NCBI GenBank assembly: GCA_963855995.1
Contig: OY979724.1
Span: 132,858 to 196,857 of the forward strand
Direction: 5' to 3'
Length of the DNA stretch: 64,000 nucleotides
Source of the DNA: Muricea muricata
Taxonomy: Eukaryota > Cnidaria > Anthozoa > Malacalcyonacea > Plexauridae
Shown in pieces: positions 10,185-22,000 of the stretch (position 1 is its first letter; each line of letters starts with the position of its first letter). The notes beneath the pieces were generated by a model. The model did no database searches, was not told where the DNA came from, and saw only the letters and a list, made by a program, of their open reading frames with translations. A program made the position numbers and the translations under genes.

Positions 10185-10440
10185 CTAAGGCAACTGGGCT
10201 AGATAAAATAAATTATAAGCTTCTCCGCTATTGTCCTGAACTACTGACGGAAGCCTTAGAAGTTTGCCGCTACTTCTTAGATTATATTTTTCGTTGTTAC
10301 ATTTTTCAAATAGGTTAGAAAGTATTTCTGTACAGTCTCCCTGTATAACTTTGCTCATGTATTTTGTCAACTTAATTTCGTGCCTTTCTTCTAAGGTTTT
10401 CCATCCCAACTTTCCAAGTACCTGTTCTAATGGGACATCA
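10185..10440 (-). pseudogene. Duplicate RT C-terminal remnant cut by array A
   Basis: This is the copy-2 version of the minus-strand remnant, with the same GWKTLEERHEIKLTKYMSK and YNLRSSGK residues. Its upstream (minus-strand) part is replaced at 10441 by array A. By chance the array keeps the frame open, so a gene finder would call one 143-codon chimera. Confidence 0.75.
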
Positions 10441-11173
10441 AATCCCGAAAACATTTTGAGGTAAATTTTGCAAAAAAAATTTGGAAAAAAAATTGGAAAA
10501 AAATTCTGAGAAAAAAAAATTGGAAAAAAATTTTGACAAAAATTCTGAGAAAAAATTTTGAGGAAAATTTTGATAAAAAAATTTGGAAAAAAAAATTTGG
10601 AAAAAAAATTTGACAAAAAAATTTGGAAAAAAAAATTATGAAAAAAAAAATTGACAAAAAAATTCTCATTGATATAATCACGAGAAAAATCCCGCGTGGG
10701 GTGCTCGCAACACGCGTGTGTCTCGCGTGGGGTGCTCGCAACACGCGTGTGTCTCGCGTGCGAAACCCTCGAAACAAATCCCGAAAAAATTTTGAGGTAA
10801 ATTTAAAAAAAAAATTTGGGAAAAAAATTTGAAAAAACTTCTGGGAAAAAATTTTGAGGAAAATTTTAACAAAAAAATTCTCATTGATATAATAACGAGA
10901 AAAATCCCGCGTGGGGTGCTCGCAACACGCGTGTGTCTCGCGTGGGGTGCTCGCAACACGTGTGTGTCTCGCGTGCGAAACCCTCGAAACAAATCCCGAA
11001 AAAATTTTGAGGTAAATTTAAAAAAAAAATTTGGAAAAAAATTTTGAAAAAGATTCTGAAATAAAATTTTGAGGAAAATTTTGACAAAAAATTTTGAGGA
11101 AAATTTTGACAAAAAAATTTGGAAAAAAATATTTGGAAAAAAAATTTGAAAAAAAATTCTGAGAAAAAATTTT
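10441..11173 (+). repeat. Array A, left edge (A-rich orientation, doubled islands)
   Basis: The islands at about 10680-10765 and 10900-10985 each contain the CGCGTGGGGTGCTCGCAACA core twice in tandem and end TCTCGCGTGCGAAACC. Central islands have a single core and end TCTCGCGCGAAACC. Edge copies are also more divergent, as expected where unequal exchange homogenises the centre but not the ends. Confidence 0.85.
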
Positions 11174-11293
11174 GAGAATGTTCGTAATTCGTTGTGACGT
11201 ATCAGGTAATGAATATTTCCTCAAATATTCCTGAACAATTTCATGAGACTTCATGAATATTGTTCCTTAAATGTTCCTCAAATATTCATGAAC
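11174..11293 (+). repeat. Strand-switch element, left copy
   Basis: This stretch is not part of the A-rich unit. It contains GTTCGTAATTCGTTGTGACG, then TATCAGG, ATATTTCCTCAAATATTC, TTCATGAATATTGTT and ATTCATGAAC. To its left the array is A-rich on the plus strand; to its right it is T-rich. A close copy in the same orientation sits at 36933-37048, at the other flip. It holds TTCATGAATATT words that could have seeded the 11-bp blocks. Confidence 0.8.
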
Positions 11294-11525
11294 AAAATTT
11301 TTTCTCAGAATTTTTTTTCAAATTTTTTTCTCCAAATTTTTTTGCCGAAATTTTCCTCAAAATTTTTTCTTAGAATTTTTTTTCAAATTTTTTTCCAAAT
11401 TTTTTTTCCAAATTTTTTTGTCAAAATTTTTCTCAAAAGTTTTTCGGTATTTGTTTCGAGGGTTTCGCATGCGAGACACACGCGTGTTGCGAGGACCCCA
11501 CGCGGGATTTTTCTCGTGATTATAT
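11294..11525 (-). repeat. Array A, inverted segment (T-rich on plus strand)
   Basis: This is the same repeat as the rest of array A in reverse orientation. It includes one inverted island (about 11445-11520), with GGGTTTCGCATGCGAGACAC and then CCCCACGCGGGATTTTTCTC. Orientation flips back to A-rich at about 11525. Confidence 0.85.
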
Positions 11526-12191
11526 GAATTTTGACAAAAAATTTGGAAAAAAAATTTGGAAAAAAATTCTGAAAAAAAATTTTGAGGAAAATTTTGAAAA
11601 AAAATTTTGAAAAAAAATTTGGAAAAAAAATTTGGAAAAAAATTCTGAAAAAAAATTTTGAGGAAAATTTTGACAAAAAAATTTGGAAAAAAAAATTGGA
11701 AAAAAAATTGGAAAAAATTCTGAGAAGAAATTTTGAGGAAAATTTTGACAAAAAAATTTGGAAAAAAAAATTTGGAAAAAAAATTTGACAAAAAAATTCT
11801 CATTGACATAATCACGAGAAATATCCCGCGTGAGGTGCTCGCAACACGCGTGTGTCTCGCGTGCGAAACCCTCGAAACAAATGCCGAATAAATTTTGAAA
11901 AAAGATTCTGAGAAAAAGTTTGGAAAAAAAAATTGGGAAAAAATTTAACAAAAAAATTCTCATTGATATAATCACGAGAAAAATCCCGCGTGAGGTGCTC
12001 GCAACACGCGTGTGTCTCGCGTGGGGTGCTCGCCACACGCGTGTGTCTCGCGTGCGAAACCCTCAAAACAAATCCTGAAAAAATTTAGAAGAAAATTTTG
12101 ACAAAAAATTTGGAAAAAAAATTTGAAAAAAAATTTGGAAAAAAATTCTGAAAAAAAATTTTGAGGAAAATTTTGAGAATAAAAATCTCAT

Positions 12192-13860
12192 TCATATAAT
12201 CACGAGAAAAATCCCGCGTGGGGTGCTCGCAACACGCGTGTGTCTCGCGCGAAACTCTCGAAACAAATCCCGAAAAAATTTTGAGGAAAATTTAAAAAAA
12301 AAAAATTTGGAAAAAAAAAATTGGAAAAAAAATTTGAAAAAAATTCTGGAAAAAAAAAATTTGAAAAAAAATTGGAAAAAAATTCTGAGAAAAAATTTTG
12401 AGGAAAATTTTGACAAAAAAATTTTGGAAATAAAATTGGAAAAAAGTTCTAAGAAAAAATTTTGAGGAAAATTTTAAGAAAAAAAATCTCATTCATATAA
12501 TCACGAGAAAAATCCCGCGTGGGGTGCTCGCAACACGCGTGTGTCTCGCGCGAAACTCTCGAAACAAATCCCGAAAAAATTTTGAGGAAAATTTTAAAAA
12601 AAAAATTTGGAAAAAAAAAACTTGAAAAAATATCTGGAAAAAAAAATTAGAAAAAAAATTCTGAGAAAAAATTTTGAGGAAAATTTTGACAAAAAAATTT
12701 TGGAAAAAAAATTGGAAAAAAATTCTAAGAAAAAATTTTGAGGAAAATTTTGACAAAAAAATTCTCATTCACATAATCACGAGAAAAATCCCGCGTGGGG
12801 TGCTCGCAACACGCGTGTGTCTCGCGCGAAACTCTCGAAACAAATCCCGAAAAAATTTTGAGGAAAATTTAAAAAAAAAAAATTTGGAAAAAAAAAATTG
12901 GAAAAAAAATTTGAAAAAAATTCTGGAAAAAAAAAATTTGAAAAAAAATTGGAAAAAAATTCTGAGAAAAAATTTTGAGGAAAATTTTGACAAAAAAATT
13001 TTGGAAATAAAATTGGAAAAAAGTTCTAAGAAAAAATTTTGAGGAAAATTTTAAGAAAAAAAATCTCATTCATATAATCACGAGAAAAATCCCGCGTGGG
13101 GTGCTCGCAACACGCGTGTGTCTCGCGCGAAACTCTCGAAACAAATCCCGAAAAAATTTTGAGGAAAATTTTAAAAAAAAAATTTGGAAAAAAAAAACTT
13201 GAAAAAATATCTGGAAAAAAAAATTAGAAAAAAAATTCTGAGAAAAAATTTTGAGGAAAATTTTGACAAAAAAATTTTGGAAAAAAAATTGGAAAAAAAT
13301 TCTAAGAAAAAATTTTGAGGAAAATTTTGACAAAAAAATTCTCATTCACATAATCACGAGAAAAATCCCGCGTGGGGTGCTCGCAACACGCGTGTGTCTC
13401 GCGCCAAACCCTCGAAAAAAATCCCGAAAAAATTTTGAGGAAAATTTAAAAAAAAAAAATTTGGAAAAAAAAAATTGGAAAAAAAAATTGGAAAAAAAAT
13501 TTGAAAAAAATTCTGGAAAAAAAAATTTGAAAAAAATTCTGAGAAAAAATTTTGACAAAAAAATTTGGGAAAAAAATTGGGAAAAAAAATTGGAAAAAAA
13601 ATTTAGGAAAAAGTTTTGACAAAAAATTTTTTCCCAATTTCTTTTTCAAAATTTTTTCGTTAATTTTTTTTCAAGATCCCTGAAAAATTCATGAATTATT
13701 CATGATTTCATGAATTATTCATGATTATTCATGAAATATTCATGAATTATTCATGAATAATTCATGAAATATTCATGAAATATTCATGAAATATTCATGA
13801 AATATTCATGAATATTTAAAAAAATTCTGAGAAGAAATTTAGAGGAAAATTTTGAGAAAA
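12192..13860 (+). repeat. Array A nested repeats: 577-bp and 1102-bp units
   Basis: Sequence features recur with a shift of exactly 577 bp (12192 to 12769, 12493 to 13070). They recur again with a shift of 1102 bp from the segment starting near 12769 to the one starting near 13871. The second 1102-bp copy runs to about 14960. Its TTCATGAA block is one 11-bp unit shorter, which shows array-length change inside a duplicated block. Confidence 0.85.
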
Positions 13861-16800
13861 AAAATCTCATTCATATAATCACGAGAAAAATCCCGCGTGG
13901 GGTGCTCGCAACACGCGTGTGTCTCGCGCGAAACTCTCGAAACAAATCCCGAAAAAATTTTGAGGAAAATTTAAAAAAAAAAAATTTGGAAAAAAAAAAT
14001 TGGAAAAAAAATTTGAAAAAAATTCTGGAAAAAAAAAATTTGAAAAAAAATTGGAAAAAAATTCTGAGAAAAAATTTTGAGGAAAATTTTGACAAAAAAA
14101 TTTTGGAAATAAAATTGGAAAAAAGTTCTAAGAAAAAATTTTGAGGAAAATTTTAAGAAAAAAAATCTCATTCATATAATCACGAGAAAAATCCCGCGTG
14201 GGGTGCTCGCAACACGCGTGTGTCTCGCGCGAAACTCTCGAAACAAATCCCGAAAAAATTTTGAGGAAAATTTTAAAAAAAAAATTTGGAAAAAAAAAAC
14301 TTGAAAAAATATCTGGAAAAAAAAATTAGAAAAAAAATTCTGAGAAAAAATTTTGAGGAAAATTTTGACAAAAAAATTTTGGAAAAAAAATTGGAAAAAA
14401 ATTCTAAGAAAAAATTTTGAGGAAAATTTTGACAAAAAAATTCTCATTCACATAATCACGAGAAAAATCCCGCGTGGGGTGCTCGCAACACGCGTGTGTC
14501 TCGCGCCAAACCCTCGAAAAAAATCCCGAAAAAATTTTGAGGAAAATTTAAAAAAAAAAAATTTGGAAAAAAAAAATTGGAAAAAAAAATTGGAAAAAAA
14601 ATTTGAAAAAAATTCTGGAAAAAAAAATTTGAAAAAAATTCTGAGAAAAAATTTTGACAAAAAAATTTGGGAAAAAAATTGGGAAAAAAAATTGGAAAAA
14701 AAATTTAGGAAAAAGTTTTGACAAAAAATTTTTTCCCAATTTCTTTTTCAAAATTTTTTCGTTAATTTTTTTTCAAGATCCCTGAAAAATTCATGAATTA
14801 TTCATGATTTCATGAATTATTCATGATTATTCATGAAATATTCATGAATTATTCATGAATAATTCATGAAATATTCATGAAATATTCATGAAATATTCAT
14901 GAATATTTAAAAAAATTCTGAGAAGAAATTTAGAGGAAAATTTTGAGAAAAAAAATCTCATTCATATAATCACGAGAAAAATCCCGCGTGGGGTGCTCGC
15001 AACACGCGTGTGTCTCCCGCGAAACCCTCGAAACAAATCCCGAAAAAATTTTTAGGAAAATTTTAAAAAAAAAATTTGGAAAAAAAAATTGGAAAAAAAA
15101 TTTGAAAAAAATTCTGGAAAAAAAAATTAGAAAAAAAATTTCAAAAAAATTCTGAGAAAAAATTTTGAGGAAAATTTTGACAAAAAAATTTGGAAAAAAA
15201 AAATTGGAAAAAAAATTGGAAAAAAAATTTGAAAAAAATTCTGGAAAAAAATATTAGAAAAAAAATTTGAAAAAAATTCAGGGAAAAAATTTAGAGGAAA
15301 ATTTTGAGAAAAAAAATCTCATTCATATAATCACGAGAAAAATCCCGCGTGGGGTGCTCGCAACACGCGTGTGTCTCGCGCGAAACCCTCGAAATAAATC
15401 CCGAAAAAATTTTGAAAAAAATTTTGACAAAAAAATTTGGAAACAAAAAAATTGGAAAAAAAAATTTGAAAAAAAATTTGAAAAAAATTCTGAGAAAGAA
15501 TTTTGACAAAAAAATTTGGAAAAAAAATTGGGAAAAAAAATTGGAAAAAAAATTTAGGAAAAAGTTTTGACAAAAAATTTTTTCCCAATTTCTTTTTCAA
15601 AATTTTTTCCTTAATTTTTTTTCAAGAACCCTGAAAAATCATGAATTATTCATGATTTCATGAATTATTCATGATTATTCATGAAATATTCATGAATTAT
15701 TCATGAATAATTCATGAAATATTCATGAAATATTCATGAAATATTCATGAATATTTAAAAAAATTCTGAGAAGAAATTTAGAGGAAAATTTTGAGAAAAA
15801 AAATCTCATTCATATAATCAAGAGAAAAATCCCGCGTGGGGTGCTCGCAACACGCGTGTGTCTCGCGCGAAAAAAAAATTAGAAAAAAAATTCTGAGAAA
15901 AAATTTTGAGGAAAATTTTGACAAAAAAATTTTGGAAAAAAAATTGGAAAAAAATTCTAAGAAAAAATTTTGAGGAAAATTTTGACAAAAAAATTCTCAT
16001 TCACATAATCACGAGAAAAATCCCGCGTGGGGTGCTCGCAACACGCGTGTGTCTCGCGCCAAACCCTCGAAACAATTCCCGAAAAAATTTTGAGGAAAAT
16101 TTTGACAAAAAAATTTGGAAAAAAAAAATTGGAAAAAAAAATTGGAAAAAAAATTTGAAAAAAATTCTGAGAAAAAATTTTGACAAAAAAATTTGGGAAA
16201 AAAATTGGGAAAAAAAATTGGAAAAAAAATTTAGGAAAAAGTTTTGACAAAAAATTTTTTCCCAATTTCTTTTTCAAAATTTTTTCCTTAATTTTTTTTC
16301 AAGATCCCTGAAAAATTCATGAATTATTCATGATTTCATGAATTATTCATGATTATTCATGAAATATTCATGAATTATTCATGAAATATTCATGAAATAT
16401 TCATGAATATTTAAAAAAATTCTGAGAAGAAATTTAGAGGAAAATTTTGAGAAAAAAAATCTCATTCATATAATCACGAGAAAAATCCCGCGTGGGGTGC
16501 TCGCAACACGCGTGTGTCTCCCGCGAAACCCTCGAAACAAATCCCGAAAAAATTTTGAGGAAAATTTTAAAAAAAAAATTTGGAAAAAAAAATTGGAAAA
16601 AAAATTTGAAAAAAATTCTGGAAAAAAAAATTAGAAAAAAAATTTCAAAAAAATTCTGAGAAAAAATTTTGAGGAAAATTTTGACAAAAAAATTTGGAAA
16701 AAAAAATTGGAAAAAAAATTGGAAAAAAAATTTGAAAAAAATTCTGGAAAAAAATATTAGAAAAAAAATTTGAAAAAAATTCAGGGAAAAAATTTAGAGG

Positions 16801-19029
16801 AAAATTTTGAGAAAAAAAATCTCATTCATATAATCACGAGAAAAATCCCGCGTGGGGTGCTCGCAACACGCGTGTGTCTCGCGCGAAACCCTCGAAATAA
16901 ATCCCGAAAAAATTTTGAAAAAAATTTTGACAAAAAAATTTGGAAAAAATTCTGAGAAAGAATTTTGACAAAAAAATTTGGAAAAAAAATTGGGAAAAAA
17001 AATTTAGGAAAAAGTTTTGACAAAAAATTTTTTCCCAATTTCTTTTTCAAAATTTTTTCCTTAATTTTTTTTCAAGAACCCTGAAAAATCATGAATTATT
17101 CATGATTTCATGAATTATTCATGATTATTCATGAAATATTCATGAATTATTCATGAATAATTCATGAAATATTCATGAAATATTCATGAATATTTAAAAA
17201 AATTCTGAGAAGAAATTTAGAGGAAAATTTTGAGAAAAAAAATCTCATTCATATAATCACGAGAAAAATCCCGCGTGGGGTGCTCGCAACACGCGTGTGT
17301 CTCGCGCGAAAAAAAAATTAGAAAAAAAATTCTGAGAAAAAATTTTGAGGAAAATTTTGACAAAAAAATTTTGGAAAAAAAATTGGAAAAAAATTCTAAG
17401 AAAAAATTTTGAGGAAAATTTTGACACAAAAATTCTCATTCACATAATCACGAGAAAAATCCCGCGTGGGGTGCTCGCAACACGCGTGTGTCTCGCGCGA
17501 AATTCTCGAAACAAATCCCGAAAAAATTTTGAGGAAAATTTAAAAAAAAAAATTTGGAAAAAAAAAATTGGAAAAAAAATTTGAAAAAAATTCTGGAAAA
17601 AAAAAATTAGAAAAAAAATTGGAAAAAAATTCTGAGAAAAAATTTTGAGGAAAATTTTGACAAAAAAATTTTGGAAAAAAAATTGGAAAAAAATTCTAAG
17701 AAAAAATTTTGAGGAAAATTTTAAAAAAAAAATTTGGAAAAAAAAAATTTGAAAAAATATCTGGAAAAAAAAATTAGAAAAAAAATTCTGAGAAAAAATT
17801 TTGAGGAAAATTTTGACAAAAAAATTTTGGAAAAAAAATTGGAAAAAAATTCTAAGAAAAAATTTTGAGGAAAATTTTGACAAAAAAATTCTCATTCACA
17901 TAATCACGAGAAAAATCCCGCGTGGGGTGGTGGCAACACGCGTGTGTCTCGCGCCAAACCCTCGAAACAAATCCCGAAAAAATTTTGAGGAAAATTTTGA
18001 CAAAAAAATTTGGAAAAAAAAAATTGGAAAAAAAAATTGGAAAAAAAATTTGAAAAAAATTCTGGAAAAAAAAATTTGAAAAAAATTCTGAGAAAAAATT
18101 TTGACAAAAAAATTTGGGAAAAAAATTGGGAAAAAAAATTGGAAAAAAAATTTAGGAAAAAGTTTTGACAAAAAATTTTTTCCCAATTTCTTTTTCAAAA
18201 TTTTTTCCTTAATTTTTTTTCAAGATCCCTGAAAAATTCATGAATTATTCATGATTTCATGAATTATTCATGATTATTCATGAAATATTCATGAATTATT
18301 CATGAATAATTCATGAAATATTCATGAAATATTCATGAAATATTCATGAAATATTCATGAATATTTAAAAAAATTCTGAGAAGAAATTTAGAGGAAAATT
18401 TTGAGAAAAAAAATCTCATTCATATAATCACGAGAAAAATCCCGCGTGGGGTGCTCGCAACACGCGTGTGTCTCGCGCGAAACCCTCGAAATAAATCCCG
18501 AAAAAATTTAGAGGAAAATTTAAAAAAAAAAATTTGGAAAAAAAAATTGGAAAAAAAAATTGGAAAAAAAATTTGAAAAAAATTCTGAGAAAAAATTTTG
18601 ACAAAAAAATTTGGAAAAAAAATTGGGAAAAAAAATTGGAAAAAAAATTTAGGAAAAAGTTTTGACAAAAAATTTTTTCCCAATTTCTTTTTCAAAATTT
18701 TTTCCTTAATTTTTTTTCAAGATCCCTGAAAAATTCATGAATTATTCATGATTTCATGAATTATTCATGATTATTCATGAAATATTCATGAATTATTCAT
18801 GAATAATTCATGAAATATTCATGAATAATTAAAAAAATTCTGAGAAGAAATTTAGAGGAAAATTTTGAGAAAAAAAATCTCATTCATATAATCACGAGAA
18901 AAATCCCGCGTGGGGTGCTCGCAACACGCGTGTGTCTCGCGCGAAACCCTCGAAAGAAATCCCGAAAAAATTTTGAGGAAAATTTTAAAAAAAAAAAATT
19001 GGAAAAAAAAATTGGAAAAAAAATTTGAA

Positions 19030-22000
19030 AAAAATTCTGGAAAAAAAAATTAGAAAAAAATTTGAAAAAAATTCTGAGAAAAAATTCAGAGGAAAATTTT
19101 GAGAAAAAAAATCTCATTCATATAATCACAAGAAAAATCCCGCGTGGGCTGCTCGCAACACGCGTGTGTCTCGCGCCAAACCCTCGAAACAAATCCCGAA
19201 AAAATTTTGAGGAAAATTTTGAAAAAAAAATTTGGAAAAAAAAAATTGGAAAAAAAAATTTGAAAAAAATTCTGGAAAAAAAATTTGAAAAAAATTCTGG
19301 AAAAAAAAATTAGAAAAAAAATTTGAAAAAAATTCTGAGAAAAAATTTTGAGGAAAATTTTGACAAAAAAATTTTGGAAAAAAAATTGGGAAAAAAAATT
19401 GGAAAAAAAAATTTGAAAAAAAATTTGAAAAAAATTCTGAGAAAGAATTTTGACAAAAAAATTTGGAAAAAAAATTGGGAAAAAAAATTGGAAAAAAAAT
19501 TTAGGAAAAAGTTTTGACAAAAAATTTTTTCCCAATTTCTTTTTCAAAATTTTTTCCTTAATTTTTTTTCAAGAACCCTGAAAAATCATGAATTATTCAT
19601 GATTTCATGAATTATTCATGATTATTCATGAAATGTTCATGAATTATTCATGAATAATTCATGAAATATTCATGAAATATTCATGAAATATTCATGAAAT
19701 ATTCATGAATATTTAAAAAAACTCTGAGAAGAAATTTAGAGGAAAATTTTGAGAAAAAAAATCTCATTCATATAATCACGAGAAAAATCCCGCGTGGGGT
19801 GCTCGCAACACGCGTGTGTCTCCCGCGAAACCCTCGAAACAAATCCCGAAAAAATTTTGAGGAAAATTTTAAAAAAAAAAAATTGGAAAAAAAAATTGGA
19901 AAAAAAATTTGAAAAAAATTCTGGAAAAAAAAATTAGAAAAAAATTTGAAAAAAATTCTGAGAAAAAATTCAGAGGAAAATTTTGAGAAAAAAAATCTCA
20001 TTCATATAATCACAAGAAAAATCCCGCGTGGGCTGCTCGCAACACGCGTGTGTCTCGCGCCAAACCCTCGAAACAAATCCCGAAAAAATTTTGAGGAAAA
20101 TTTTGAAAAAAAAATTTGGAAAAAAAAAATTGGAAAAAAAAATTTGAAAAAAATTCTGGAAAAAAAATTTGAAAAAAATTCTGGAAAAAAAAATTAGAAA
20201 AAAAATTTGAAAAAAATTCTGAGAAAAAATTTTGAGGAAAATTTTGACAAAAAAATTTTGGAAAAAAAATTGGGAAAAAAAATTGGAAAAAAAAATTTGA
20301 AAAAAAATTTGAAAAAAATTCTGAGAAAGAATTTTGACAAAAAAATTTGGAAAAAAAATTGGGAAAAAAAATTGGAAAAAAAATTTAGGAAAAAGTTTTG
20401 ACAAAAAATTTTTTCCCAATTTCTTTTTCAAAATTTTTTCCTTAATTTTTTTTCAAGAACCCTGAAAAATCATGAATTATTCATGATTTCATGAATTATT
20501 CATGATTATTCATGAAATATTCATGAATTATTCATGAATAATTCATGAAATATTCATGAAATATTCATGAAATATTCATGAATATTTAAAAAAATTCTGA
20601 GAAGAAATTTAGAGGAAAATTTTGAGAAAAAAAATCTCATTCATATAATCACGAGAAAAATCCCGCGTGGGGTGCTCGCAACACGCGTGTGTCTCGCGCG
20701 AAAAAAAAATTAGAAAAAAAATTCTGAGAAAAAATTTTGAGGAAAATTTTGACAAAAAAATTTTGGAAAAAAAATTGGAAAAAAATTCTAAGAAAAAATT
20801 TTGAGGAAAATTTTGACAAAAAAATTCTCATTCACATAATCACGAGAAAAATCCCGCGTGGGGTGCTCGCAACACGCGTGTGTCTCGCGCGAAATTCTCG
20901 AAACAAATCCCGAAAAAATTTTGAGGAAAATTTAAAAAAAAAAAATTTGGAAAAAAAAAATTGGAAAAAAAATTTGAAAAAAATTCTGGAAAAAAAAAAT
21001 TAGAAAAAAATTGGAAAAAAATTCTGAGAAAAAATTTTGAGGAAAATTTTGACAAAAAAATTTTGGAAAAAAAATTGGAAAAAAATTCTAAGAAAAAATT
21101 TTGAGGAAAATTTTAAAAAAAAAATTTGGAAAAAAAAAATTTGAAAAAGTATCTGGAAAAAAAAATTAGAAAAAAAATTCTGAGAAAAAATTTTGAGGAA
21201 AATTTTGACAAAAAAATTTTGGAAAAAAAATTGGAAAAAAATTCTAAGAAAAAATTTTGAGGAAAATTTTGACAAAAAAATTCTCATTCACATAATCACG
21301 AGAAAAATCCCGCGTGGGGTGGTGGCAACACGCGTGTGTCTCGCGCCAAACCCTCGAAACAAATCCCGAAAAAATTTTGAGGAAAATTTTGACAAAAAAA
21401 TTTGGAAAAAAAAAATTGGAAAAAAAAATTGGAAAAAAAATTTGAAAAAAATTCTGGAAAAAAAAATTTGAAAAAAATTCTGAGAAAAAATTTTGACAAA
21501 AAAATTTGGGAAAAAAATTGGGAAAAAAAATTGGAAAAAAAATTTAGGAAAAAGTTTTGACAAAAAATTTTTTCCCAATTTCTTTTTCAAAATTTTTTCC
21601 TTAATTTTTTTCAAGATCCCTGAAAAATTCATGAATTATTCATGATTTCATGAATTATTCATGATTATTCATGAAATGTTCATGAATTATTCATGAATAA
21701 TTCATGAAATATTCATGAAATATTCATGAAATATTCATGAAATATTCATGAATATTTAAAAAAATTCTGAGAAGAAATTTAGAGGAAAATTTTGAGAAAA
21801 AAAATCTCATTCATATAATCACGAGAAAAATCCCGCGTGGGGTGCTCGCAACACGCGTGTCTCCCGCGAAACCCTCGAAACAAATCCCGAAAAAATTTTG
21901 AGGAAAATTTTAAAAAAAAAATTTGGAAAAAAAAATTGGAAAAAAAATTTGAAAAAAATTCTGAGAAAAAATTTTGAGGAAAATTTTGACAAAAAAATTT

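Larger units (their letters stand above)
8067..10440. repeat. Segmental duplication, copy 2, truncated by satellite array A
   Basis: This is the second copy of the sequence at 1-2345. Its left end may extend left of 8067, because the matching part of copy 1 lies outside the window. Its right end is sharp: after GGGACATCA (ending 10440) the sequence becomes AATCCCGAAAA, the standard unit of array A. The copies share even non-functional details, so the duplication looks recent. If it arose as a tandem event, the unit was about 8.07 kb. Confidence 0.95.
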
